From the NCBI RefSeq assembly GCF_007990715.1, contig NZ_BJWY01000005.1:1-64000 (forward strand): a stretch of DNA of 64,000 bases, given 5' to 3'. Origin of the DNA: Nocardia seriolae NBRC 15557. Its GTDB lineage: Bacteria > Actinomycetota > Actinomycetes > Mycobacteriales > Mycobacteriaceae. A program made the translations under genes and the position numbers. Below, piece by piece: positions 29,505 to 37,113 of this stretch. The notes under the pieces are model-generated. The model ran no database searches. It saw nothing but the letters and a program-made list of their open reading frames with translations, and was not told the DNA's origin. Positions within the stretch are counted from its first letter, which is position 1, and the number at the start of each line of letters is the position of its first letter.

Positions 29505-31094
29505 ATGACTGACACCCCGCCCCCACCCCACCGCCCCGGCCCCCCGCCCCTCCCCACCGGCACCCCGGCCGAAGGCCACCCCGCCCAGCCGGCCACCGCC
29601 GCCCCCCAGCCCTGGACGCCGCCGCTCCCCACCGGCCAGCAGCCACCCGCGAGCCAATGGCCCCCCACCCCAACCGATCTGCCCGCCCCGGGCACGGGTT
29701 CGCCGCTGCCGCCGCCACTTCCGCCGCAGACCGGGCGTCAGGCGGCCCCGCCGCCCCTGCCCGGTGGGCTCGCGCCGAATCAGCCGGGGCGCGCGCCGAT
29801 GGGTGGGATGGCACCGCCCGTGATCGTGGCTCCGGTGATCGCGCCCGGGGTTGAGTTCGGCGGTGCGCCACCGGAAAGCGGTGCGCCGGTGGCGGGGTCG
29901 GCTGCGCCGGATCGGGCGATGTTGCACGGCACCGAGATGACTCGGACCTATCCGTGTTCCGCGTGTGGGGCGCAGTTGGTGTTCGATCCGGTGGGGCAGG
30001 ATTTGCTGTGTCCCAGTTGCGGGAATCGGTCGCCGGTGACCGCGCCGAATGTGCCGGTGCAGGCTCGGGAGTTGGGGCCCGCCATGGCGGCGTTGCGGGA
30101 GATGCAGGCCGGGCAGTCGGGGCCGCAGGTGACGGGGGAGTGGGAGGTGAAGTGCCAGAACTGCGGTGGGACAACCGGGTTCAACGGGAGCCTCACCGCC
30201 ACTCGGTGCCCGTATTGCGCCACGCCCATTCAGCGCGATGACGTGCACAATGCTCCGGCTCGGCTGCCCGTGGACGGGGTGGTGCCGTTCCTGGTGGGGG
30301 AGAAGCAGGCTCGGGAGCTGGTCGACAAGTGGGTGTCCAAGCGCTGGTTCGCGCCGTCGAATTTCAAGAAGTACAAGCGGATCGGGGCGTTCTCGAGTCT
30401 GTACACCGTGTATTTCACCTATGACGCCGACACCGCGAGCTGGTATCAGGGTGAGCGCGGGGACGACTATCAGGTGCGGGTCGGGACCGATGAGGACGGC
30501 GATCCCGTCTACGAGACCCGGACCCGGTGGTATCCGGTGGCGGGCGAGGTCGGCAATGACTTCGCCGATCTGCCGGTGCTGGCCAACGACAATCTGAACC
30601 GTGATCGGATCCGGGCGCTGGAGCCGTGGCCGGTCGAGCAGGCGCGCGCCTATTCACCGGAATTCGTGGCCGGGCACCTGTGCCGCACCTACGACCACGA
30701 CGCGGAGCAGTCGTTCCCGGAGGCGCAGCAGCGGATCGAGTCGGCCATCGAATCCAGCGTGCGCGCCGATATCGGCGGCGACCACCAGCGCATCCACGAG
30801 CTGAACACCTCGTGGAACTGGCTGGCGTACAAGCATCTGCTGCTGCCGATCTGGCTGCTGACGGTCATGTACATGAACCAGCCCTATCAGGTGTACATCA
30901 ACGGCCTCACCGGCGAAGTGTCCGGGGACCGGCCGTGGAGCAAGGTGAAGATCATCGCCGCGATCCTGGCGGTGCTCGCGATCATCGCGGCGATCGTCGG
31001 CGTCTATCTGGCGACGCGCGGCCAGCACACTCCCGCGCATCCGACCGGACCGGGCCGCACCACCATCGCGCCGCATCCCGCCACCCATCGTTGA
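29505..31094 (+). CDS. Proline-rich zinc-ribbon membrane protein (YdjG-like)
   Basis: A 529-aa protein with three parts. Residues 1-140 are a low-complexity Pro-rich tail (repeats of PPPLP and PPLPTG). Residues 148-245 hold two zinc ribbons: CSACG..CPSCG and CQNCGG..CPYC (TFIIB-like). After a soluble alpha/beta domain come two hydrophobic segments (HLLLPIWLLTVMYM; VKIIAAILAVLAIIAAIVGVY) near residues 445-505. The proline repeats echo the C-terminus of the SPFH protein (PPPLPGTPPPLPPR), so the two may share an SH3/GYF-type partner; the GYF_2 domain next door is an obvious candidate, by inference. It corresponds in position and architecture to YdjG. An ATG start was used; the ribosome site is weak. 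Confidence 0.82.
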   Translation: MTDTPPPPHRPGPPPLPTGTPAEGHPAQPATAAPQPWTPPLPTGQQPPASQWPPTPTDLPAPGTGSPLPPPLPPQTGRQAAPPPLPGGLAPNQPGRAPMGGMAPPVIVAPVIAPGVEFGGAPPESGAPVAGSAAPDRAMLHGTEMTRTYPCSACGAQLVFDPVGQDLLCPSCGNRSPVTAPNVPVQARELGPAMAALREMQAGQSGPQVTGEWEVKCQNCGGTTGFNGSLTATRCPYCATPIQRDDVHNAPARLPVDGVVPFLVGEKQARELVDKWVSKRWFAPSNFKKYKRIGAFSSLYTVYFTYDADTASWYQGERGDDYQVRVGTDEDGDPVYETRTRWYPVAGEVGNDFADLPVLANDNLNRDRIRALEPWPVEQARAYSPEFVAGHLCRTYDHDAEQSFPEAQQRIESAIESSVRADIGGDHQRIHELNTSWNWLAYKHLLLPIWLLTVMYMNQPYQVYINGLTGEVSGDRPWSKVKIIAAILAVLAIIAAIVGVYLATRGQHTPAHPTGPGRTTIAPHPATHR

Positions 31095-31107
31095 AAGTGA
31101 GCTGACC

Positions 31108-31608
31108 ATGCTGATTTTCGTGCTCGTCGTGCTGATCCTGCTGGCGGCGGTGGCGGGCGGGCTCATGCTGCTGTCCGCGCGCCAGAAACGCGTGACGGCG
31201 GACGCCAACCAGGTCGTGCCCGGCACCCCCACCCGCGCACCCGCCTCCTGGGCGGGCTCGCACGATCCGGAACCACGCCTGCACCGCCGCCTGCGTGACG
31301 CCATGACCGCCCTGCGCACCGCCAACTCCCTCGACGACGGCACCACCATCGTGCTGCGCGCCGAACTCGAACAGGCCGCCCTGGCCTGGGACGACCGCCT
31401 GGTCGCCATCGCCGCCCTGCCCGCCGCCGCCCGCGACGACCAGCGCGCCACCGCCACCAAGGGCGTCGAAACCATCGAATCAGCGGTCGCACAATATGTC
31501 TCGGCCGCCACCCAGCGCACCGCGGCCGACGTGACCGCCGGGCTCACCGCGGCCCGCGCGCAACTCGACCTCGAGGCCGAGATCCGCAAATCCCTCGAGG
31601 CGAGCTGA
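31108..31608 (+). CDS. Small membrane-anchored coiled protein (YdjH-like position)
   Basis: A 166-aa protein with one N-terminal transmembrane helix (FVLVVLILLAAVAGGLMLLS) and a cytoplasmic, alanine-rich, probably helical domain (LRDAMTALRTANSLDDGTTI; VETIESAVAQYVSAATQR; DVTAGLTAARAQLDLEAEIR). It starts 13 bp after the zinc-ribbon gene. I do not recognise a family. Its place in the operon and single anchor resemble YdjH of the Bacillus ydjFGHI operon, but sequence similarity could not be tested. No pspA (ydjF) gene is present in the window. Confidence 0.7.
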   Translation: MLIFVLVVLILLAAVAGGLMLLSARQKRVTADANQVVPGTPTRAPASWAGSHDPEPRLHRRLRDAMTALRTANSLDDGTTIVLRAELEQAALAWDDRLVAIAALPAAARDDQRATATKGVETIESAVAQYVSAATQRTAADVTAGLTAARAQLDLEAEIRKSLEAS

Positions 31609-31658
31609 ACCGGGGCGAGGCGCTGCGCCCCGGCCGGGTGACGCGCAGACTGTGCAGG

Positions 31659-32363
31659 CTACGGCCCGGCGACGGGCGAATCCAGTTCCGCCAGTGAGCG
31701 AATGACGGTGACCCGGTCGTGGGTGTCGCCGCCCAGCCCGGCGCGATCGAGCCAATACGCCCGCAGCCCGGCGTCTCTGGCCCCGAGCGCGTCCACGTCG
31801 TAGCGGTCGCCGACATAGGCGACCTGCTCCGGCGGCAGTCCGAGCATCTCGCATCCGGTGTGGAAGATCGCCGGATCCGGCTTGGCCGCACCGAATTCGT
31901 CCGAGCACAGGACCGCGTCCCCGAAGTGGCGCAGCAGTCCGACGGTGCGCAGCTTCCCGATCTGGTACGGCCGCGACGCATTGGATATCACCCCCAGCCG
32001 GACCCGCCCGTCCAGCGCCCGCAGCACGGGCGCGGCATCGGGAAACGCGGCCCACGCCGTATCCCGTTGCGCCGCATAGCGGGCGAACCAGGCCGCCGGA
32101 TCCTCGCTCACCACTTCGGCTTCCGCCAGGAACCGCCGCGTCCGCACCAGCTGCTGGCCCTTGAAGGTCAGCTCCCCGGTCAGGAACCGCGGGTATTCCT
32201 CCTCCTCCTCGATCACCCGCCACCGGTCCACCGCCGACCCGGGTGATTCGAACCGGTCGAGAATTCCCTCGGCCGCCAGGTGCGCCACGATCGCGATCCG
32301 AACCGTCGCCGAATAGTCGACGAGCGTGTCGTCGACATCGAAGAGCACGCCGCGAATACTCAC
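31659..32363 (-). CDS. HAD-family hydrolase
   Basis: A 234-aa haloacid-dehalogenase-type phosphatase or hydrolase. Motif I is LFDVDDTLVD (D-x-D nucleophile, residues 7-16), motif II the Ser/Thr in GVISNASRP, motif III the Lys in AAKPDPAIF, and motif IV AYVGDRYDVDALGARDAG. The substrate is unknown. GTG is the start. Its start overlaps the stop of the methyltransferase gene upstream by 4 bp (GTGA), so they are co-translated. A neighbouring operon on the plus strand ends 50 bp away in convergent orientation. Confidence 0.88.
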   Translation of the reverse strand: MSIRGVLFDVDDTLVDYSATVRIAIVAHLAAEGILDRFESPGSAVDRWRVIEEEEEYPRFLTGELTFKGQQLVRTRRFLAEAEVVSEDPAAWFARYAAQRDTAWAAFPDAAPVLRALDGRVRLGVISNASRPYQIGKLRTVGLLRHFGDAVLCSDEFGAAKPDPAIFHTGCEMLGLPPEQVAYVGDRYDVDALGARDAGLRAYWLDRAGLGGDTHDRVTVIRSLAELDSPVAGP

Positions 32364-33289
32364 GCCCGAGTCCCGATCACCACGGTGGCACCCAACTCCT
32401 CGGATTCCGCGATCCGCGCGCGCAACCCGTGCGCCCGCATGACCTCCGCCGCCACCGGAGCCTGCTCGTCACTCTCCTCGACCAGCAGATGCCCACCGGG
32501 CGCGAGCCAGTCACCGGCCACCGCCGCGATCCGCCGCAGCACATCCAGCCCGTCCGCCCCGCCGTCGAGCGCCCGCCGGGGCTCATGATCGCGCGCTTCG
32601 GGTGGCAGCCACGCGATCTCCTCCGAGGGCACATACGGTGTATTCGCGAGCAGAACGTCCACGCGCCCGAGCAGATCCGTCGGCACCGCCTCGAACAGAT
32701 CTCCCTCGAACACCCGTCCGCCCACCGGCTCGAGATTGACTCGCGCACAGTCGACCGCCGCCGGTTCGATATCCGCCGCTGTCAGATCGACCCGAATCCC
32801 CTCGGCGGTCAGTTCTTTCGCGAATGCCAAGCCCAAAGCCCCACAACCGCAACACATATCGAGGGCTGTCAACGTGTCTCCCTCGGCACCCGGCGGAATC
32901 TCCCCGCCCGCGGCAGGAGTCGGCAATGCCGCTGCGGCCCGCGGGTTCTCGGGCCGCAGGGCAGTGCGTCCGCGCTCCGAACGCATGGATCGACCGGCAC
33001 GGTCGCGGCCCAGGACAACAGCCTGTTCGACCAGGAAGCCGGTGCGCTGCCGCGGCACGAACACACCCGGTGCGACCGCGACGCGCAGCCCCCGGAATTC
33101 GGCCCAGCCCAGTAGATGTTCCAGGGGAAATCCGGCAATTCGCTGTGTGACAAGCGATTCCAGAGTGCCGGGATCGGTGGCGGCAGCCAGCAGCAGAGCG
33201 GCCTCGTCCTCCGCGAACACGCATCCGGCCGCACGCAGGCGGGCGACCAGGGTATCGGTGTCGGGGGAGCTCACCGCGTCATTGTGCAC
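32360..33289 (-). CDS. PrmC-related protein-(glutamine-N5) methyltransferase
   Basis: A 309-aa SAM-dependent methyltransferase of the HemK/PrmC superfamily. An N-terminal helical domain (ERIAGFPLEHLLGWAEF-like) precedes the SAM site ALDMCCGCGALGLAFAKEL and the acidic VDLTAADIEPAAVDCARVNL. The catalytic N-P-P-Y is replaced by N-T-P-Y (LLANTPYVPSEEI). True PrmC, which methylates release factors, keeps NPPY; the variant fits the actinobacterial 'PrmC-related' subfamily (TIGR03704, from memory). A disordered insertion of about 40 residues (about residues 97-135) splits the domains. GTG start. Substrate is uncertain and may not be a release factor. Confidence 0.78.
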   Translation of the reverse strand: MHNDAVSSPDTDTLVARLRAAGCVFAEDEAALLLAAATDPGTLESLVTQRIAGFPLEHLLGWAEFRGLRVAVAPGVFVPRQRTGFLVEQAVVLGRDRAGRSMRSERGRTALRPENPRAAAALPTPAAGGEIPPGAEGDTLTALDMCCGCGALGLAFAKELTAEGIRVDLTAADIEPAAVDCARVNLEPVGGRVFEGDLFEAVPTDLLGRVDVLLANTPYVPSEEIAWLPPEARDHEPRRALDGGADGLDVLRRIAAVAGDWLAPGGHLLVEESDEQAPVAAEVMRAHGLRARIAESEELGATVVIGTRA

Positions 33290-33344
33290 CCCCGGACGGT
33301 TGCCCAGTTCGGGCGGGGTCCGGGCGCGCGAAAGGAGTGGGAGG

Positions 33345-34205
33345 TCAGCGCTCGGCGGGCAGGCGCAGGGTGCGGCTGGCGTCGAGGTAGATGCCGCGCT
33401 GGTTGCTGCGGGCCGGGGGCGGGAGCTGCGAGACCAGCTGTTCGAGGGAGGTGGTCGCGCCGACGACCGGGATGCCCGCCACGATGAAGTCGGCGACCGC
33501 GCGCCGAATGTGGTTGGGGGAGGTCACCACAATGGTGCTGGTGGCGCCCGCGTCGCGCAGCATCTGCACGCCGAACAGGGCGTTCTGCACGGTCGAGCCG
33601 GCGCGGTGGTCGGCGAGGATGCGACTGGCGGGGATGCCGTGGCCGATGAGCCAGCCCTGCATGGCAGCCGCCTCGGTGATGCCGTTCTGCGGATTGCCGC
33701 CGGTCACCAGGATCGGGGACATCGGCGAGGCGATGGCCTGCAGCCAGGCCGCCTGCAGGCGGTTCACCAGTTCGGGGCGCATGGAGCCGTCGGGCAGCAG
33801 GCCGTAGCCCAGGACCGCGATGCCGGTCTGCGGTCCCGCGATGGCCGGAATCGGATTGGGCAGCGTGCCGACGGCCGCGCCGATGGCGCCGAACAGGTTC
33901 CGGGTTCCGGCGGCCAGCTTGGCGTCGATCCCGTTGAGCCGGTTCACCGCCATCTCGCGGGTGATCAGATCCCCGGTGTAGTCCGACCAGATCGCCTGCA
34001 AAGACAGCGCCTGCGCGTCATCGGGTGACTCGCTGAGCAATTGGCGCAGGTCGGCCAGCCCGGCCGCCTCGTTGCCATCGGTGAAATTGTCCTGTGCCGA
34101 GTTGTAGAGGGCGCCGGGATCCGCGTGCGCGGTGCCGGTGCCGAGAATGGTGAGCGCCGCGGCCGCCGCCGCGAGCAAAGTGGGGAAACGCCTGGCGATC
34201 TGCAC
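33345..34205 (-). CDS. Secreted DUF218 (SanA/ElyC/YdcF-like) protein
   Basis: A 286-aa exported protein. A signal peptide (RRFPTLLAAAAAALTILGTGTAHA) is followed by a short helical repeat-like region (YNSAQDNFTDGNEAAGLADL through ALSLQAIWSDYTGD). A DUF218 domain comes next: IAVLGYGLLPDGSMRPELVN opens it, ILVTGGNPQNGITEAAAMQG is the conserved G-G, and ADHRAGSTVQNALF then VVTSPNHIRRA complete the fold. ElyC and SanA homologues affect envelope carbohydrate or vancomycin tolerance, but the reaction is not known. GTG at 34205 was chosen because GAAAGG lies 8 bases upstream and it gives a normal signal peptide; an ATG/GTG-type extension to 34232 is possible. Confidence 0.82.
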   Translation of the reverse strand: MQIARRFPTLLAAAAAALTILGTGTAHADPGALYNSAQDNFTDGNEAAGLADLRQLLSESPDDAQALSLQAIWSDYTGDLITREMAVNRLNGIDAKLAAGTRNLFGAIGAAVGTLPNPIPAIAGPQTGIAVLGYGLLPDGSMRPELVNRLQAAWLQAIASPMSPILVTGGNPQNGITEAAAMQGWLIGHGIPASRILADHRAGSTVQNALFGVQMLRDAGATSTIVVTSPNHIRRAVADFIVAGIPVVGATTSLEQLVSQLPPPARSNQRGIYLDASRTLRLPAER

Positions 34206-34240
34206 TGCAAACGACCTTTCGGAGGGGGTCACGCATTGCT

Positions 34241-34271
34241 TTGCTGGCTATCTATGTAATTTGCTGGCTAT
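34241..34271. repeat. 11-bp direct repeat, 20-bp period, between divergent genes
   Basis: TTGCTGGCTAT occurs at 34241-34251 and again at 34261-34271, exactly 20 bp apart (about two helical turns), in an AT-richer patch between the DUF218 gene and folD. The spacing suits a protein bound twice to one DNA face, so this may be an operator. The rest of 34206-34455 shows no gene. Confidence 0.45.
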
Positions 34272-34455
34272 TGGCTCAGAACCGAATGTGGACACGATAC
34301 GACTGCCCACCGCCGTTGTCGGGTATTTGCCCAACAGATTTCGCAGGTTTGATCAGTTGTCACACCGGGAACGCGCGCGAGAATCGCCCCCGACCGTCCG
34401 GGCCCGGTGATGCGGTGCGCAGGCCCATTCCGATCGCGCGATAGGGTGTGGACCC

Positions 34456-35304
34456 GTGGATACGACTTCGCTCATCGGCAAGGATCTGGCCGCTTCTCTC
34501 AATGCCGACACCAAGCAGCGCGCCGCCGCTCTCGCCGAGCAGGGTGCCGCGCCCCGCCTGGCCCTGGTGATCGCGAACGACGATCCGGCCAGCGCCTGGT
34601 ACGTGAAGTCCCTCAACCGCGCCGCCGAGCGCCTCGGAATCGCCTGCGAGAACGTCGATCTCGGCGTCGAGGCCACCGCCGAGGAGATCCGCGCCAAGCT
34701 CGAAGAGCTGTCGGGGGATTCGTCCGTCGACGGCATCATGCTCCAGACCCCACTGCCCAAGGGCGTCGGCCTCGACGATGTCAGCCCCGCCATCGCGGCC
34801 GCCAAGGACGTCGACGGCGTCAGCCCGCTGTCGCTGGGCCTGCTCGCCTCCGGCCTGCCGGGCTTCCCGCCCGCCACCTCCCAGGCCGTCGTGGAACTGG
34901 CCAAGTTCCACCGGGTTCCGCTCGCTGGCCGCCTGGTCACCGTCGTCGGCCGCTCGAATGTGGTGGGCAAGCCCCTGCTTCAGCTACTCCTGGCCGAGAA
35001 CGCGACCGTCACGATCGCCCACTCCCGCACCGCGGACCTGCCCGCCGTCACCACGGCCGCCGACATCGTCGTCGCCGCGGTCGGCCGCGCGGGCCTCATC
35101 ACCGGCGAGCACGTCCGCGACGGCGCGGTCGTCATCGACGTGGGCACCAACGAGGACGAGAACGGCAACATCACCGGCGACGTGAACGCGGACTCCGTCA
35201 CCGGCAAGGCCTCCGCCCTGAGCCCCGTCCCCGGCGGCATCGGCCCCGTCACCACCGCCCTCCTCATGCGCCACGTGGTCGAAGCCGCCGAATCCACCCG
35301 CTGA
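34456..35304 (+). CDS. folD: FolD-like methylene-THF dehydrogenase, cyclohydrolase lysine lost
   Basis: A 282-aa FolD homologue. Canonical FolD oxidises 5,10-methylene-THF with NADP and hydrolyses methenyl-THF to 10-formyl-THF. Fold motifs are present: DGIMLQTPLPKG, KDVDGVSPLS, VVGRSNVVGKPL (cofactor) and SPVPGGIGPVTTALL. However, in the Y-x-x-x-K block (human Tyr52/Lys56) this protein reads Y-V-K-S-L, so the catalytic lysine is Leu53, and the usual P-C-T-P is P-P-A-T. In the human enzyme, replacing that lysine abolishes cyclohydrolase while leaving dehydrogenase activity. An FchA-type cyclohydrolase gene lies 1 kb away. M. tuberculosis FolD keeps the lysine, so this is probably a second, specialised paralogue. 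The start is GTG. Confidence 0.82.
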   Translation: MDTTSLIGKDLAASLNADTKQRAAALAEQGAAPRLALVIANDDPASAWYVKSLNRAAERLGIACENVDLGVEATAEEIRAKLEELSGDSSVDGIMLQTPLPKGVGLDDVSPAIAAAKDVDGVSPLSLGLLASGLPGFPPATSQAVVELAKFHRVPLAGRLVTVVGRSNVVGKPLLQLLLAENATVTIAHSRTADLPAVTTAADIVVAAVGRAGLITGEHVRDGAVVIDVGTNEDENGNITGDVNADSVTGKASALSPVPGGIGPVTTALLMRHVVEAAESTR

Positions 35305-35306
35305 CC

Positions 35307-35376
35307 AACAAGATCAGGGAGCTCTCACCGCGGGAATCCGTCCGATTCCCCGCGCTGAGAGCTCCCTGATCTTGTT
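35307..35376. terminator. Large bidirectional terminator, 21-bp stem
   Basis: The arms 35307-35327 and 35356-35376 are perfect 21-bp inverted copies (AACAAGATCAGGGAGCTCTC plus A). The inner bases continue the pairing with one bulge (CGCGGGAATC against GATTCCCCGCG). On each strand the 3' arm ends in TTGTT. It starts 2 bp past the folD stop and reaches within 2 bp of the L,D-transpeptidase stop, so it ends both convergent transcripts. Confidence 0.85.
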
Positions 35377-35377
35377 C

Positions 35378-36124
35378 TCACCAGTGGGTGGTGACGGGGT
35401 CGCCGATGGAGACGTTGTCGTAGTACCACTCGGCGTCGGCGGGGGCGAGGTTGATGCAGCCGTGGCTGACGTTCGCGACGCCCTGGGAGTCGACCGACCA
35501 CGGTGCGGAGTGGACGTAGACGCCACCCCAGGTCAGGCGCTCGGCGAATTCGCCGGTGATCAAGTACCCCTCGGGACTGCTCAACGGGATGCCGATCGTC
35601 CTGGAATCGAAGGTGACCGAGCGCTCGTGGGACAGCACCGGGAAGGTGCCGACCGGGGTCTCGCGGCCGGGCTTGCCCATCGAGGCGGGCATGGTGCGGG
35701 CGACACCGTTGATCCACACCGTGAACGTATGCGCCGACATGTCCGCATCGGCGGTGGTGCCGCCATTGGTCGCGAACTTCAGATGCTGACCCGCCGCGGA
35801 CACCGTGATCGGTGACGAGGTCGGCAGGAAGTTGTCCGGCTGCCACATCATCTGCCTGTCATCGAGCCAGGTGATGTGCCCCGCCAGGGCGTTCCCGGCC
35901 CGGACATCGACCGTGCGCTCGGCCTTCGCACGATCGGTGACCGCGGACGCGAACTGGACCGTGACCGGGGCCGCGATGCCCATCACCTGACCGGGCCGGG
36001 GTGAAATCGATTGAACCGCTGGGAGATCGGTGGAGGTGAGAACCGCACCCGCGGCTCCGGTTCCGAACGCGGCAGCCGCCGCGACGAAGCTTGCGACGAA
36101 CAGCGAGCGAAGCGCTTTCCGCAT
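35378..36124 (-). CDS. L,D-transpeptidase
   Basis: A 248-aa exported peptidoglycan cross-linking enzyme making 3-3 bonds, the main link type in mycobacteria-like walls. A signal peptide (LFVASFVAAAAAFGTGAAGA) is followed by one Ig-like domain (SPRPGQVMGIAAPVTVQFAS through TVSAAGQHLKF). The YkuD catalytic domain ends in HSAPWSVDSQGVANVSHGC then INL, with the nucleophile Cys near residue 223. Mycobacterial Ldts often have two Ig domains; this is the short single-domain form. The ATG is preceded by GGGATGGAAGG. It is convergent with folD across a shared terminator. Confidence 0.93.
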   Translation of the reverse strand: MRKALRSLFVASFVAAAAAFGTGAAGAVLTSTDLPAVQSISPRPGQVMGIAAPVTVQFASAVTDRAKAERTVDVRAGNALAGHITWLDDRQMMWQPDNFLPTSSPITVSAAGQHLKFATNGGTTADADMSAHTFTVWINGVARTMPASMGKPGRETPVGTFPVLSHERSVTFDSRTIGIPLSSPEGYLITGEFAERLTWGGVYVHSAPWSVDSQGVANVSHGCINLAPADAEWYYDNVSIGDPVTTHW

Positions 36125-36276
36125 CCTTCCATCCCTTCGAGAGGGTGTGGGCCTGGGTTCCTCAGCCTATGACCAGATGATCAGTCCCATCCGGAAATGT
36201 TCCCGGTTCGTAACCATTGCCCCGGCGTGGGGGCTTTGTTCGGTTCGTGTCGCCAGGTAGGAGGGCGGAAAACGGC

Positions 36277-36307
36277 TGTACCCCGCTCCATAACGGAACG
36301 GGGTACA
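36277..36307. terminator. Hairpin terminator after fchA
   Basis: TGTACCCCG and CGGGGTACA form a perfect 9-bp stem; a further TCC/GGA pairing narrows the loop to ATAAC. It lies 22 bp after the stop of the minus-strand cyclohydrolase gene, in the 204-bp gap before the transpeptidase gene. Confidence 0.7.
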
Positions 36308-36328
36308 GCACAAGCCTATTCGAACGAC

Positions 36329-36967
36329 TCAGCGTGTGATGGCCGCGACCACGTCGTTGTGCAGCGCGTCGGCGCGGGCGATGATTTCCTCGATCTGCTT
36401 CAGCACGGGTGCGAACTCCGCGCCCGCCGCCCCGTCGAGGGAGGCCACATTGATGGCGATATTGAGCTGCGAGCTGCCCGCGGCCGAGCGCGCGCAGTCG
36501 GCGGCCGCGCCGATATCGGTGACCACGTTCGGATTGCCGATGGGCAGCAGTTCGTGTGCGAGAGAGACGATTTCGTCGGCCTCGGCGACCACGGCCGCGG
36601 GCACCCGGGCGGCCTGCAGCAGCGCGGCGGTGATGGCCTCGCCGCGCGCGGCCTGCTCGGCCTCGGTCTCCTTGGGCAGCTTGTAGGCATTGCCGACGCC
36701 GGTGAAGGCCGCGGCATCGGCGTCGGCCAGCGCCAGCGCGCGCTCGCGAGCGGCGTCGGCGGCCTCGATGATGCGGTCGACGACCGGACGGTTCGCGGCG
36801 TCCTTGGCCCGGGTGGTGTAGCGCGCGACCATGGCCACCAGCGCCGCGCCCTGCGCCGCGTGCAGTGCGGCGACCGCGCCGCCGCCGGGGGCGGGCACCT
36901 TGGCGGCCAGTTCGTCCAGATACCCCCGCAGAGTCGAGTCACCGAAGCCGGTGGTGTCGCGAGTCAT
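36329..36967 (-). CDS. fchA: Methenyl-THF cyclohydrolase / cyclodeaminase (FchA-type)
   Basis: A 212-aa protein of the formimidoyl-THF cyclodeaminase / methenyl-THF cyclohydrolase family. The N-terminal motif is clear: LRGYLDELAAKVPAPGGGAV then AALHAAQGAALVAMVARYTT, with the P-A-P-G-G-G loop and the A-L turn. The all-helical pattern and length match clostridial FchA (about 209 aa). FchA converts methenyl-THF to 10-formyl-THF; the related cyclodeaminase acts on formimino-THF in histidine breakdown. No formiminotransferase or histidine-degradation gene is adjacent, whereas a FolD lacking its cyclohydrolase lysine lies nearby, so the cyclohydrolase role is favoured by inference. It is followed by its own terminator. 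Confidence 0.85.
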   Translation of the reverse strand: MTRDTTGFGDSTLRGYLDELAAKVPAPGGGAVAALHAAQGAALVAMVARYTTRAKDAANRPVVDRIIEAADAARERALALADADAAAFTGVGNAYKLPKETEAEQAARGEAITAALLQAARVPAAVVAEADEIVSLAHELLPIGNPNVVTDIGAAADCARSAAGSSQLNIAINVASLDGAAGAEFAPVLKQIEEIIARADALHNDVVAAITR

Positions 36968-37113
36968 GAGGGGTGGCCTCCCTTGGCAGTACGGCGAATT
37001 CGGGTGATTTCGCCGCCTACCGTACCGGCCGCCGGGTCGCTGTCCGGAACCTGGGTGGCCGCCACCAGCAACCCCCCGGTGTGCCTATGCAATTAGTTGG
37101 GTAAGGTCCGGGC

